Assembly: GCF_003112555.1 (NCBI RefSeq)
Contig: NZ_BEWB01000009.1
Location: 62,001 to 126,000, forward strand
Reading direction: 5' to 3'
DNA from: Streptomyces coelicoflavus
GTDB lineage: Bacteria > Actinomycetota > Actinomycetes > Streptomycetales > Streptomycetaceae
Length of the DNA stretch: 64,000 nucleotides
Shown: one piece after another, positions 26,337-35,555 of the stretch
How positions within the stretch are numbered: position 1 is the first letter of the stretch
Layout: each line of letters starts with the position of its first letter
Position numbers and translations under genes: made by a program
The notes under the pieces: model-generated
Databases searched by the model: none
What the model saw: the letters and a program-made list of their open reading frames with translations, nothing else
What the model was told of the DNA's origin: nothing

Positions 26337-27104
26337 TCATCGAGGGGCGGTCCCAGCGGCTACGAACAGCGGTAGCGCCAGGAAGAACCGGTCCGTCTCG
26401 GCACGGATGCGCTGCTCGCTGATCCACACGTCAACCCGTTCCCGGCTCACAGCACCGGCCGAGCAGGCGCCCTCGGCCAATCCGGTCACCAAGGGCAGCA
26501 TCGCCGGTCCGGTGAACACACCGGTGTGGACCTCAACGGCTACCTCAGTGAAGCCTGCCTCCAGCAACAGGTTTCGGTAACGTCGCGCCGCCCGAGGGCC
26601 CGGCACCAGGTCGGCCCGGGCGCTCACGACGGCGCGGGTGAGCGCCGGGTCGTCGGAGTCGATCACGTACGTGTCCCAGTCCTGCCCGACCAGCACGATC
26701 CGGCCGCCCGGGGCGAGGATCCTGAGCGCTTCGTCCAATGCCCTGGCCGGCTCGCTCAGTTCGTGGAACACCTTGTCCGCCCGGTAGCCGTCTACGGTGG
26801 CATCGGCGAACGGCAGCTTGTACGCGTCCGCGATCCGGAGATCCGCCCCGGGCCACCGCTGCCGGGCCACCTCGATCATCCGCTCGTCCGGTTCCACGCC
26901 GACGGACCTCATACCGATCTCCGTCATCTCGGCCACGGCTCGCCCCGCGCCGCAACCGACATCCACGGCGGTCCTTCCAGGCGCGACGCCCATCAGCTCG
27001 TAGGAGCGGCTGCGCAGCGCGGACGCGCCCGGCAACTGCTCGGCGGCGTCAAGCAGTGTGATGAGCTGGTCCGCCCCGTGTTCGTTTCCCTGTTCCTTGG
27101 ACAT
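26337..27104 (-). CDS. SAM-dependent methyltransferase (class I)
   Basis: A 255-aa enzyme from ATG 27104. Motif I is TAVDVGCGAGRAVAEM, the acidic loop end is VGVEPDERMIEVARQRW, and motif III region is RILAPGGRIVLVGQD. The UbiE/BioC-like family methylates many small molecules, so the substrate cannot be told. It is divergent from the MerR gene with only 28 bases between start codons, so the MerR protein probably controls it. Confidence 0.85.
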   Translation of the reverse strand: MSKEQGNEHGADQLITLLDAAEQLPGASALRSRSYELMGVAPGRTAVDVGCGAGRAVAEMTEIGMRSVGVEPDERMIEVARQRWPGADLRIADAYKLPFADATVDGYRADKVFHELSEPARALDEALRILAPGGRIVLVGQDWDTYVIDSDDPALTRAVVSARADLVPGPRAARRYRNLLLEAGFTEVAVEVHTGVFTGPAMLPLVTGLAEGACSAGAVSRERVDVWISEQRIRAETDRFFLALPLFVAAGTAPR

Positions 27105-27132
27105 GACCGTCAGGCTGCGCCTTAATGTCGGC

Positions 27133-27564
27133 ATGAAGTCAAGCGGTGAAGACGCGACTCTGAGCATCGGCGACCTCGCAGAGCGGTTCGGCCTGGCCAC
27201 TCACGTCCTGCGCCACTGGGAGACCATGGGACTGATGTCCCCCGTACGCGACGCCGCCGGCCGCCGTCGCTACGGCACCGCCGATCTCACTCGCGTGGCG
27301 GTCATCATTCGCGCCAAGGAAGCGGGGCTCTCCCTCGACACCATCCGCTCACTGGCCACCGCCGTCGAACCTGTCGCACGGCGGGTCATCCTCCGCCAGG
27401 AGGCCGAGGCCCTGCGATCGCGCATCGCCGCTGCCCAGGCTTCGCTCGAGCTCATCGAATGCGCTCTGGAGTGCGACCACGAAGACTTCACCCTGTGCTC
27501 GAACTTCCGGCAGATGATCGCCGAACGCCTCGGACCCGACGTTCCGGTCAGCCTTCCTACGTGA
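27133..27564 (+). CDS. MerR-family transcriptional regulator
   Basis: A 143-aa regulator from ATG 27133. The N-terminal MerR helix-turn-helix is LSIGDLAERFGLATHVLRHW with wing RDAAGRRRYGTADL, followed by a dimerisation helix. The C-terminal segment LIECALECDHEDFTLCSNF holds three Cys that could bind metal or a thiol ligand. Divergent and very close to the methyltransferase gene, a usual MerR layout. Confidence 0.9.
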   Translation: MKSSGEDATLSIGDLAERFGLATHVLRHWETMGLMSPVRDAAGRRRYGTADLTRVAVIIRAKEAGLSLDTIRSLATAVEPVARRVILRQEAEALRSRIAAAQASLELIECALECDHEDFTLCSNFRQMIAERLGPDVPVSLPT

Positions 27565-27736
27565 ACGTGATCAGACGCTGCAATCACCGAAGCGGATCGC
27601 CCGTCGCGCGCGAGCAAGATCTCAGCAGTGGTCAGGACGTCCGTTCGGCCTTCTCCGTCAGCAGGCTGCCGAAGTTCCCGGCCGTGTTGAACCCGGGCGC
27701 GGCACCGAAACGGCGTGAGCGCGCGCACCCGCGCCT

Positions 27737-27778
27737 GTGGTCCGTTCCGGAACGGTCGTGGCACCGCCCCGGAACGGA
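27737..27778. terminator. Bidirectional terminator
   Basis: GGTCCGTTCCGG and CCGGAACGGACC form a perfect twelve-base stem between the convergent ends of the MerR gene and the multicopper oxidase gene. Confidence 0.8.
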
Positions 27779-27785
27779 CCTGTGG

Positions 27786-29417
27786 TCACGCCTCGTAGGC
27801 CACCAGCGCCATCATCCCGGCCTCACCGTGGTAGGCGTTGTGGCAGTGCAGCATCCACTGCCCGGGATTGTCGGCGTCGAAGAAGACGGACACGGTCTTC
27901 TTCGGCAGCACGATCGTGGTGTCCTTGCGCGGGCCGCCGGTACCGAGTTGGTAGGTGTGGCCGTGCAGGTGCAGGGGGTGCCACATGTCGGTGCTGTTGA
28001 CGAAGTCGAGGCGGACCCGCTCCCCCTTCCTGACGCGCAGAGGACTCGAGGCAGGGTTCTTCATGTCGAAGCGCTTGCCGTTGATGCCCCAGTCGTACTT
28101 GTCCATGCCACCGGTCAGTTCGACGCGGTGGACGCGGTCGGCCTTCTTCGTCTCCAGCCGGACGTCGTCCGCCGCCTTCAGCTGTGCGGCGGTCATGATC
28201 ATGCCGTTCAGCTCCTTCGGGCGGTCCGTGGGCTTCGGAATTCCGCCGGAGCCCGTGCGGATCACCGCCATCCCGCTCGCGTCCTTGCCCTCGGCGAGCG
28301 CGACGAGTGGAAACGTGCCGTCGGCGAGAGTCACCAGGACGTCGTAGCGCTCGCCCATACCGAGCAGCAGGGCATCGACCTCCTGGTGCTGGACCGGGAA
28401 ACCGTCGGTGTGGGTGATGGTCATCCTGTGGCCACCGAGCGCTACCCGGTACGCCGTGTCGCCGCCCGCGTTGATGATGCGGAGACGAACACGCTTGCCG
28501 GGCTTGCCGGTGTAGACGTCGGGGTCCGTCGGTACGCGTCCGTTGATCAGGTGGTGCGGGTACTTGACGTCGCCCGCGTCGCCGCCGAGCAGCTCACTCT
28601 CGGCGCCCATGAACATGAACTTCATCGACATGCCGCCGGAGGAGGCGGAGGGGGACGGACTCGCCCCGTCCATGCTCCCTCCGCTCATGTCCATCCCGTC
28701 CATGTCGCTCATGTCGTGCCCGCCTGAGGAGGAGCTGGACGACGACTCGCCGGAACCCCCGCCCATGTGCATCCCACCCATCCCCTGCTTGAGCTCGGCG
28801 AAGGCCTCATCGGGTGTGCCTGTCACACCGTCCAGCCAGTCGTCGAGGACGAGGACCCACTCATCGTCGTACGAGAGCGGCTCCTTGGGATCCTCGACGA
28901 TCAGCGGGGCGTACAGGCCGCGGTCGAGCTGGACGCCGACGTGGGGGTGGAAGAAGTACGTGCCGGGGAGGTCGGTGATGAACCGGTAGGTGAAGTTGGA
29001 GCCGGCGCGTACGGCGGTCTGCGTGACCGGAGGCACGCCGTCCATGTCGTTGCGCAACGCGAGACCGTGCCAGTGGATGGACGTGGCGGTCCTGTCCGGC
29101 AGCTGGTTGGACAGCTCGGCGGCGAGCGTGTCGCCCACGGAGAGGCGGAGCTCCTTGCCGGGCGTCTGACCGCTGAAAGCCCAGGTCTTGGCCCTGGTCC
29201 CGCCGCCGAGATCGACCGTGGTGGGGGCGGCCGTCAGGTTGACGTTGTGCACCCGGCCGGTGCCGCGGCGCTTCTTCTCTGCCGCGACCACGGCTGAGCC
29301 CGAGGGGCTGACCAGAGCGGGGGAACCGCCGGACCCGTTGCTGCACGCGGCGAGCGCACCGGCACCGGCCACGCCGAGCCCGGCCAGCAGGACAGAGCGA
29401 CGGTTGATGCTGTTCAT
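27786..29417 (-). CDS. Multicopper oxidase lipoprotein (CueO/CopA-type)
   Basis: A 543-aa periplasm-side cuproxidase, likely oxidising Cu(I). The Tat signal NRRSVLLAGLG precedes a lipobox LAACS at about residue 25. All copper motifs are present: SIHWHGLAL, TYFFHPHVG, MWHPLHLHGHTYQ, and WMLHCHNAYHGEAGMM. A Ser/Met/Gly/His-rich insertion (about residues 214-255, with MDGMDMSGGSMDG) resembles the methionine-rich loop of CueO that gathers Cu(I). GAGGA lies eight bases before ATG. It is downstream of the DUF6153-like gene and a CsoR-like box. Confidence 0.95.
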   Translation of the reverse strand: MNSINRRSVLLAGLGVAGAGALAACSNGSGGSPALVSPSGSAVVAAEKKRRGTGRVHNVNLTAAPTTVDLGGGTRAKTWAFSGQTPGKELRLSVGDTLAAELSNQLPDRTATSIHWHGLALRNDMDGVPPVTQTAVRAGSNFTYRFITDLPGTYFFHPHVGVQLDRGLYAPLIVEDPKEPLSYDDEWVLVLDDWLDGVTGTPDEAFAELKQGMGGMHMGGGSGESSSSSSSGGHDMSDMDGMDMSGGSMDGASPSPSASSGGMSMKFMFMGAESELLGGDAGDVKYPHHLINGRVPTDPDVYTGKPGKRVRLRIINAGGDTAYRVALGGHRMTITHTDGFPVQHQEVDALLLGMGERYDVLVTLADGTFPLVALAEGKDASGMAVIRTGSGGIPKPTDRPKELNGMIMTAAQLKAADDVRLETKKADRVHRVELTGGMDKYDWGINGKRFDMKNPASSPLRVRKGERVRLDFVNSTDMWHPLHLHGHTYQLGTGGPRKDTTIVLPKKTVSVFFDADNPGQWMLHCHNAYHGEAGMMALVAYEA

Positions 29418-29517
29418 GATGGAAGTCCTCTTCTCGATGTGCGTCGATCAGGTGGGCGCTGCGGGCGGCACCTCGCGTTCAGGTGGAGAACGCGGTGGTT
29501 GCCCGTGAAGAAGCGGC

Positions 29518-29970
29518 CTAGATCAGCAATCGGGAAAGGACGGAGAGGTCGGGCGGAGCACGATGGGACACACCCGTGGGAACACCTGTGTGTACCCCAT
29601 AAGCGGTGTCGGCCCCGTCAATTGCCGATACGCCAGGCGGCGGGGCGAACTTCGCAGTGCTGACATCCCCGGCCGAGCAGTGCCACATGGCCGGGCCCGC
29701 GCAGGCGGGGGCGCCACCCGTGCCGGTGGCCGGTGCGGCTGCCTGCTGCACTGCCCCGTGCCCGGACATCGGGGGTTGCACGGTCATCGCCGCGGACCCG
29801 TGACTCATGCCAGACATCGAGCTCATGGAGTTCGTGGCGGCCGGCCCCATGACAGTGGTGTCATGGTGAATAAGCAGAGCGACGGCGGCGAGCAACGCCA
29901 GAACAGCGCCCCAGGCACCGCGCACTGCGCTGCCACGAGGGATGCCCCACCGGTTCGCCACTGCGGTCAT
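29518..29970 (-). CDS. DUF6153-like small membrane/exported protein, Met/His/Cys-rich
   Basis: A 150-aa protein, first gene of the multicopper oxidase operon. One helix (AWGAVLALLAAVALLIHHD) is followed by a Met/Ser/His-rich segment (SMSSMSGMSHGSAAM), then CAGPAMWHCSAGDVS and a long tail. Met, His and Cys pairs suggest copper holding outside the membrane. GGAAGG is close to the ATG; GTG at 29961 is a possible alternative start. Confidence 0.7.
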   Translation of the reverse strand: MTAVANRWGIPRGSAVRGAWGAVLALLAAVALLIHHDTTVMGPAATNSMSSMSGMSHGSAAMTVQPPMSGHGAVQQAAAPATGTGGAPACAGPAMWHCSAGDVSTAKFAPPPGVSAIDGADTAYGVHTGVPTGVSHRAPPDLSVLSRLLI

Positions 29971-30013
29971 CGCCTTCCGTATCTGCTTCGTTTGGTGGCC
30001 GGAGCGGCCACTG

Positions 30014-30028
30014 TACCCCGGAGGGGTA
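30014..30028. promoter_or_regulatory. CsoR-like copper operator
   Basis: TACCCCGGAGGGGTA is a perfect six-base-arm palindrome of the CsoR type (TACCCC..GGGGTA). It lies about 45 bases upstream of the DUF6153-like/multicopper oxidase operon. No csoR gene is in the window, so the repressor would act from elsewhere. Confidence 0.65.
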
Positions 30029-30048
30029 TGGACGATGTTAAGGGACGC

Positions 30049-31131
30049 CTACTTGGTCGGCAGCCCACCGTAGGAGTGCAATCCCGTAATGAAGATATTC
30101 ACGCCGTAGTAATTGAAGACGAACGTACTGAAAGCAATCAGCCCGAGGCAGGCGGCGCGGCGTCCCTTCCAGCCGGCCGTGGCACGGGCGTGCAGGTACG
30201 CCGCGTAGGCAACCCACGTGATGAAGGCCCAGGTCTCCTTCGGGTCCCAGCCCCAGTAGCGGCCCCACGCAGCCTCGGCCCACACGGCACCCGCGATGAC
30301 GGCGAAGGTCCACAACGGGAATACCAGGACGTTGAGCCGGTAGGAGAGCTTGTCCAGCGACCCCGCTGAGGGCAGACGCCCCCACACCGTCGCCAGGCGT
30401 CCGCCGGCCCGGCCCTTCGCCACCGCCGCCTCCCATCGGTCACGGCCGATGAACAGCAAAGTGACGACCGCCCCGATGTGGAAGACGCCACCGGAGACGA
30501 TGGCGGCGGAGACGTGGATCCACAGCCAGTAGGAGTGCAGCGCGGGCACGAGCTGGGCACTGTCGACGTACAGAATCGTCACAGCCAGGCCGAGGGTCAG
30601 CAGGACCGACAGCAGGATCGGCACAGCCAGCCAGCGGACATTCTTGCGCAGGGCCAGGACGGCCAAGTAGGCGCCGACGGCTGCGAGGGCGAAAGCGGTG
30701 GAGAACTCGTACATGTTTCCCCACGGAGGACGTGCCACGGACAGGCCGCGGGTCACGATCGAGCCGGCGTGCAGCACGAACGCCAACAAGGTGAGTGAGA
30801 CGGAAGTCCGGCCGAGCACATCGGCGCGCGGGCTGTCGCCGGCCGCGCCGTGGCCGCCCGGCGGCGCCTTGCGTCGGACCGTCGTGCTGGTAGGGACCAG
30901 CACGGAGGTACTGCCGGGGGTGGTGCCGCCGACCGGAGCGGATGGCTCATCGTCTCGTGCGACGGACCCTGCGGGGTCCGTCGCTGAGGCGCGGGCAATC
31001 CTGCCCGTGTTGCCGAAGGCCCACTCGGCGCAGGCTGCGAGGAAGGCCATCAGGTACACAGCGATCGCCGAGTACATGAGCCAGTTGGAGAGCTGGGCCA
31101 GCGTCTGGTCCGCGAGAGAGTTGGAATTCAC
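30049..31131 (-). CDS. ccsB: Cytochrome c biogenesis protein CcsB/ResC
   Basis: A 360-aa haem-handling membrane protein of the system II cytochrome c synthase. The tryptophan-rich WWD-type motif is RYWGWDPKETWAFITW near the C-terminus, with conserved His in HSYWLWIHVSAAIV and LVFPLWTF. A polar insertion of about 90 residues lies after the first helix. GTG 31131 overlaps the resB stop (GTGA). It works with ResB to deliver haem and join it to apocytochrome. Confidence 0.93.
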   Translation of the reverse strand: MNSNSLADQTLAQLSNWLMYSAIAVYLMAFLAACAEWAFGNTGRIARASATDPAGSVARDDEPSAPVGGTTPGSTSVLVPTSTTVRRKAPPGGHGAAGDSPRADVLGRTSVSLTLLAFVLHAGSIVTRGLSVARPPWGNMYEFSTAFALAAVGAYLAVLALRKNVRWLAVPILLSVLLTLGLAVTILYVDSAQLVPALHSYWLWIHVSAAIVSGGVFHIGAVVTLLFIGRDRWEAAVAKGRAGGRLATVWGRLPSAGSLDKLSYRLNVLVFPLWTFAVIAGAVWAEAAWGRYWGWDPKETWAFITWVAYAAYLHARATAGWKGRRAACLGLIAFSTFVFNYYGVNIFITGLHSYGGLPTK

Positions 31132-32864
31132 GGGCGTTCCTGAGTGCGGGAGTTGGAGGTGTCGTGACACGCTGCGAGGGTCCGGACGCGAAGTTCGGCG
31201 GCGATCTCGCCGACCTCCTCGCCGAGGCGGTCGGATGAGCCGCGCTCCAGCCCCGCGACCTCGATCTCGATGCCGGAGCTGGTATCGGTGCCGGTGTGCG
31301 GGCGGACACGTACCCACACGCGGCGGCGGCGTACGAACAGAGAGGCGCACAGTCCGGCGCCCATGGCGACCGAGCTCCACAGCGCCGTGCCGTTGCTGGG
31401 GTCACGGGCGACCTGGAAGCCGGCCCACTGCCGGATGCCGTCGAAGCTGAGCGAGCCGGCGCCGTCCGGCAGCGTCATCCTGTCGCCTGGGCGCAGGGCC
31501 TTGGCGTAGGGGGTGCCATCAGCGTTCCGGAACTGAGTCGCCCGCTCGGTGTCGAGCTGGTAGACGTTCTGCGGGATCCCGCTGTTCATGCCGAGGTCGC
31601 CGTGGTAGGCCGTCAGGACGAGGACCGGGTCGTCGGGGGCAGGGAAGGTGGACACCCAGCCGTTCGCATCGAGTTGCACGGTGGGCAGGAAGAGGCCGGT
31701 GAAACCGAGCTGGTCGGGTCTGCCCTTGGCGTCCACCGCGTCCGGGGCCTTGACCACACCCACCGAGCGCAGGTTGTTGTCCTGGGGCAGGAAGGCGACC
31801 GGCCCTTTCCATGCCACGTCACCCTTGCCGTCACGAACGGTGACGACGGGAGCGTAGCCGTGGCTGACGAGGAAGACCTTGGTGCCGTTCACTTCGAGCG
31901 GTTCGTTGACCCGTACGCGGGCGTCACGCGGGGTGGCACCCTCGGCTGCGGTGTAGCTGATGCGGGCCTCAAAGGCACTGGCGGTGCCACGCTGCGGGCC
32001 AGTGGGCTGGTAGGCGGCGTGGAAGCTCTTGAGGCGGAAGGAGAACGGTTCGAGGTCGTCGCCGGTGGCCAGCGTGCCGGGCGTGAAGTCGTCGTACTGG
32101 GTGCTTGTGTTGGTAAAGCCGTCACCCTGCAGGATCAGCTTCTGGCCGGTGGTGCCGAACAGGTTGCCGATCGCCAGAGCGACCAGCATCCCGAACAGCG
32201 CGAGGTGGAAGACCAGATTCCCGGCCTCGCGCAGGTACCCCTTCTCGGCCGCCACCCAGCCATCGCCGCCGGGTCCGGCAGCGACGCGGAACCGGCGACC
32301 GCGTAGGACGTCGACGGCCGCGCGCAACGCGTCGTCGGCGTCGGCTGCCGGAGCAATCCAGTACGTATGTTCCGGCAACCGGGACAGGACGCGGGGTGCG
32401 GTCGGCGGGTGGGCGCGCAGAGCGCGCAAGTACTGCCCGCAACGCGGCACGATGCACCCGGCCAGTGAGACGAACAGCAGCAGGTAGACGGCGGCGAACC
32501 ACGGCGTGGCGAAGACGTTGAAGACGCCCAGCGTGTCCAGCACATTCGACAGGTCCGGGTTGTTCCGACGGAAGTCCGCTGCCTGCGCGGGCTGGCGTTC
32601 CTGCTGGGGCACCAGGGAACCGGGCACGGCCGCCAGGGCGAGCAGGAGCAGCAGCACCAGAGCCGTCCGCATCGAGGTCAGCGAACGCCACAGCCAGCGC
32701 AGCCAGCCGACCGGTCCGAGTCGCGGCCCGTCCGCAGAGGCGCCCGGTGCGATCGGCGCGTTGTTCGCCTCCAGTTCGTCGGCCGCGGTCCCGAGGCTGG
32801 TACCACCGCACCCCTTCTTCTGCGTGACAGAACTCGCAGGGCTACGAATTTCCTTAGCAGTCAC
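31128..32864 (-). CDS. resB: Cytochrome c biogenesis protein ResB
   Basis: A 578-aa membrane protein with three N-terminal helices, a large outside domain and one C-terminal helix. Family segments: TALVLLLLLALAAVPGSLVP, FFATP-like NVFATPWFAAVYLLLF, and REAGNLVFHLALFGMLVALA. GTG 32864 is preferred to a TTG at 32885; there is no ribosome site, so the message may be leaderless. It is divergent from resA across an operator-bearing gap. Confidence 0.93.
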   Translation of the reverse strand: MTAKEIRSPASSVTQKKGCGGTSLGTAADELEANNAPIAPGASADGPRLGPVGWLRWLWRSLTSMRTALVLLLLLALAAVPGSLVPQQERQPAQAADFRRNNPDLSNVLDTLGVFNVFATPWFAAVYLLLFVSLAGCIVPRCGQYLRALRAHPPTAPRVLSRLPEHTYWIAPAADADDALRAAVDVLRGRRFRVAAGPGGDGWVAAEKGYLREAGNLVFHLALFGMLVALAIGNLFGTTGQKLILQGDGFTNTSTQYDDFTPGTLATGDDLEPFSFRLKSFHAAYQPTGPQRGTASAFEARISYTAAEGATPRDARVRVNEPLEVNGTKVFLVSHGYAPVVTVRDGKGDVAWKGPVAFLPQDNNLRSVGVVKAPDAVDAKGRPDQLGFTGLFLPTVQLDANGWVSTFPAPDDPVLVLTAYHGDLGMNSGIPQNVYQLDTERATQFRNADGTPYAKALRPGDRMTLPDGAGSLSFDGIRQWAGFQVARDPSNGTALWSSVAMGAGLCASLFVRRRRVWVRVRPHTGTDTSSGIEIEVAGLERGSSDRLGEEVGEIAAELRVRTLAACHDTSNSRTQERP

Positions 32865-32935
32865 GCGACGAGTGTGGCACAGCAAGCCGGTTGCACTTCA
32901 GGGCACCCCGGCCGTTACCGCTTTCAGATCTACGC

Positions 32936-32948
32936 CTAACCTGCTTAG
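32936..32948. promoter_or_regulatory. CTA-N5-CTTAG operator (exact), resB/resA divergent promoter
   Basis: CTAACCTGCTTAG is an exact match. It lies in the 147-base gap between the divergent resB-ccsB and resA-ccdA units and could control both. Confidence 0.6.
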
Positions 32949-33011
32949 ACGGTTACCAGGCCCACTCATGCCTCACGGAACCGAATCCATGAGAAGCTAA
33001 GGAGCACCGCC

Positions 33012-33689
33012 ATGGCAGCAGCGCCGCCACGCACCGATCGGCGTTCCGTTCCGCCGGCGCGGAACGCGGCAGGGCGGAGCCATCGCTTCACACGGTCTCT
33101 CCGCGTCTGGCGTGCCGTCGCCCTGGCCGCCGCCGCGGGCCTGACCCTGGCGTCATGCGGTTCCGGCGACGGGTCGGGGGCATCGACTGCCTCCTCGCAG
33201 CGCGAGAAGTCCGGGTTCACCCAGTACCCAGTTGGCGAACGGCCCGCCGCTCCCGCCATCAGCGGCGAGCTGGTCGGCGGCGGGACGCTCGATCTGGCCG
33301 ACTGGCGCGGCGACGTCGTTGTGATCAACGTATGGGGTTCATGGTGCGCGCCCTGCCGGGCAGAGGCTCCCGCGCTTAAGAAGATCTCCGATGCGACCCG
33401 GAAACTCGGCGTGCGGTTCGTCGGCTTCAACACCCGGGACAACGACTCGGCTGCCATGGCCTTCGAGCGCAACTACGAGATCACCTATCCCAGCCTCCGC
33501 GACCGTGACGGTCGACTGGTTCTGCGCTTCGACGGCCTGGTCCCCGTTTCAGCGGTACCCAGCACCGTACTCATCGACCGATCCGGGCGCATCGCCGCCC
33601 GGATCATCGGACCGACGACCTACGACACGCTCAACACGGTGGTCCGGGAACTGGCCGCCGAGCAGCCGGACAAGGGAGCGGGCGCATGA
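33012..33689 (+). CDS. resA: ResA/TlpA thioredoxin-like lipoprotein
   Basis: A 225-aa membrane-attached thiol-disulfide oxidoreductase that reduces apocytochrome c cysteines. The N-terminal signal ends LASC at about residue 50. The thioredoxin active site is VWGSWCAPCRAEAPAL, and the cis-Pro region is PVSAVPSTVLID. It overlaps ccdA (ATGA), its expected electron donor. A second TlpA is at 61926. Confidence 0.94.
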   Translation: MAAAPPRTDRRSVPPARNAAGRSHRFTRSLRVWRAVALAAAAGLTLASCGSGDGSGASTASSQREKSGFTQYPVGERPAAPAISGELVGGGTLDLADWRGDVVVINVWGSWCAPCRAEAPALKKISDATRKLGVRFVGFNTRDNDSAAMAFERNYEITYPSLRDRDGRLVLRFDGLVPVSAVPSTVLIDRSGRIAARIIGPTTYDTLNTVVRELAAEQPDKGAGA

Positions 33690-34462
33690 CTCTGGTCGCC
33701 GGCATCGGCGAGACAGTGACGGCCGGTCCGTTGCTGCTCGCCCTTCTCCTGGCGCTCGCCGCCGGGCTCCTGTCGTTCTTCTCCCCCTGCTGCCTGCCGC
33801 TGGTACCCGGATATCTGTCCTACGTGGCCGGGATGACGGGCGCGACCGCTTCCGGGCCGACGGATGGGCGGAGTTCCCGCTGGAGGGTGACAGTGGGTGG
33901 ACTGTTGTTCGTCACCGGGTTCGCGGTGGTGTTCACCAGCTACGGTGCGCTGTTCGGCGGCGCCGGCGCCGCATTGCTGGTGCACCAGCGCACGCTGACC
34001 GTCGTACTCGGCGCCTTCACCGTCATTCTCGGACTGCTCTTCGCCGGCGTGCTCGAACGGCTGCCACTCAGCGGGCTCAGCTGGCGCCCGGCCTATCGAC
34101 CGCGCGCCGGGCTGCTGGGTGCGCCTGTACTGGGGGCGCTGTTCGCGATCGGGTGGACGCCGTGCATCGGCCCCACACTCGCCGCCGTCCTGACGCTGGC
34201 CGCCGACAGCGCGAGCGCGGGGCGCGGGGCTCTGCTGTCGTTCACCTACAGTCTTGGCCTGGGCGTGCCATTCCTGGTCGCGGCTTTTTCCTTCAGCGGC
34301 GCGGTACGGCGGTTCGCCTTCGCGCGACGGCATGCCCGCGCAGTGATGCGCTTCGGCGGGGCTCTGCTCGTAGTCGTGGGCGTGATGCAGATCACCGGCT
34401 GGTGGGGAGAACTGATCGCGAGCATGCAATCACTGGTGACCGGGTTCGAGCTTCCCCTGTAG
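33686..34462 (+). CDS. ccdA: CcdA cytochrome c biogenesis thiol transporter (copy 1)
   Basis: A 258-aa six-helix protein that passes electrons from cytoplasmic thioredoxin to ResA. The two redox cysteines are in SFFSPCCLPLVPGYLSYVAG and GWTPCIGPTLAAVLTL, both preserved. An extra Cys follows the first. Coupled by ATGA to resA. Related copies are at 42642 and 58413, and a more distant one at 59362. Confidence 0.95.
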   Translation: MTLVAGIGETVTAGPLLLALLLALAAGLLSFFSPCCLPLVPGYLSYVAGMTGATASGPTDGRSSRWRVTVGGLLFVTGFAVVFTSYGALFGGAGAALLVHQRTLTVVLGAFTVILGLLFAGVLERLPLSGLSWRPAYRPRAGLLGAPVLGALFAIGWTPCIGPTLAAVLTLAADSASAGRGALLSFTYSLGLGVPFLVAAFSFSGAVRRFAFARRHARAVMRFGGALLVVVGVMQITGWWGELIASMQSLVTGFELPL

Positions 34463-34660
34463 CCCTGCGCCAGTGACCGGCTGCTCTACACCCATGAGGT
34501 GACGCGTCCGGGGCAGTGCAGGACCCGGAGGTGACCGGGCCGCAGGGAACGCTGCCGACCACCGAGCCCGCACACACTGACGAAGCTCTGGCGCCTGTTG
34601 CTATGAACCAATGCCGTGGTGTCCGATTCACGACCGCGCCGGAACACAACCGATTCTTTG

Positions 34661-34673
34661 CTAAGTGACTTAG
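34661..34673. promoter_or_regulatory. CTA-N5-CTTAG operator (exact, near-perfect palindrome), lgt promoter
   Basis: CTAAGTGACTTAG lies inside the perfect 17-base palindrome TGCTAAGTGACTTAGCA (34659-34675). It covers the -35 area of the lgt promoter, as expected for a repressor site. This is the most symmetric copy of the motif. Confidence 0.65.
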
Positions 34674-34684
34674 CAGCATCTGCC

Positions 34685-34690
34685 TATACT
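34685..34690 (+). promoter_or_regulatory. lgt -10 element
   Basis: TATACT, a good -10 hexamer, ends seven bases before the lgt ATG at 34698. This spacing puts the transcript start at or next to the ATG, so lgt is probably translated from a leaderless message. Confidence 0.6.
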
Positions 34691-34697
34691 GCGAGAC

Positions 34698-35555
34698 ATG
34701 CAGCTCGCCTACCTGCCCAGTCCGCCGACCGGAGTCGTCAATCTGGGTCCCATCCCGCTCAGGGGCTACGCCTTCTGCATCATCATCGGCATCTTCGTGG
34801 CCGTCTGGCTCACCTCCCGACGCTGGCAGGGACGCGGCGGCGACAGGTACCTCGTCGCCGATGTAGCGATGTGGGCTGTACCGTTCGGCGTCGTCGGCGG
34901 TCGGCTCTACCACGTGATCACGGACTACCAGCTGTACTTCGGTGAGGGCCGTGACTGGGTCGACGCCTTCAAGATCTGGGAGGGCGGACTCGGCATCTGG
35001 GGCGCCGTCGCATTCGGCGCACTGGGCGCCTGGATCGGCTGCCGCCGGCACGGCGTACCGTTGCCCGCCTTCGCCGACGCGGCCGCTCCCGGCCTCGCCC
35101 TGGCCCAGGCGATCGGCCGCTGGGGCAACTGGTTCAACCAGGAGCTGTACGGCAGAGCGACCACCCTGCCCTGGGCCGTGGAGATCGACCCCGAGAACCG
35201 ACCGGCGAGCAGCCCGCACGTGGCGACGTACCACCCCACGTTTCTGTACGAGTCCCTGTGGAACATCGGTGTCGCTCTGCTGGTCATCTGGGCCGACCGC
35301 CGCTTCAAGCTGGGCCACGGCAGAGCTTTCGCGCTGTACGTCGCCGCCTACACCGCCGGTCGCTTCTGGATCGAGTATCTGCGCATCGACGAGGCCCACC
35401 ACCTCCTCGGGCTACGCCTGAACGACTGGACCTCGATCCTTCTCTTCACCGCGGCTGTTGCCTACTTCGCGATCTCGGCGCGGCAACACCCCGGCCGGGA
35501 GGAACTGTCCACTCCCGACGCATCGGCCGCACAGGAGCAGAAGAAGACGGCATGA
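34698..35555 (+). CDS. lgt: Prolipoprotein diacylglyceryl transferase
   Basis: A 285-aa membrane enzyme that adds diacylglycerol to the lipobox Cys of prolipoproteins. The signature is GRWGNWFNQELYGRATTLPW; other conserved parts are GGRLYHVITDY, WEGGLGIWGAV and HPTFLYESLWN. Seven helices are visible. Streptomyces usually carries more than one lgt; this copy lies among many lipoprotein genes and under a putative BlaI-type site. It overlaps the next small gene (ATGA). Confidence 0.95.
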   Translation: MQLAYLPSPPTGVVNLGPIPLRGYAFCIIIGIFVAVWLTSRRWQGRGGDRYLVADVAMWAVPFGVVGGRLYHVITDYQLYFGEGRDWVDAFKIWEGGLGIWGAVAFGALGAWIGCRRHGVPLPAFADAAAPGLALAQAIGRWGNWFNQELYGRATTLPWAVEIDPENRPASSPHVATYHPTFLYESLWNIGVALLVIWADRRFKLGHGRAFALYVAAYTAGRFWIEYLRIDEAHHLLGLRLNDWTSILLFTAAVAYFAISARQHPGREELSTPDASAAQEQKKTA

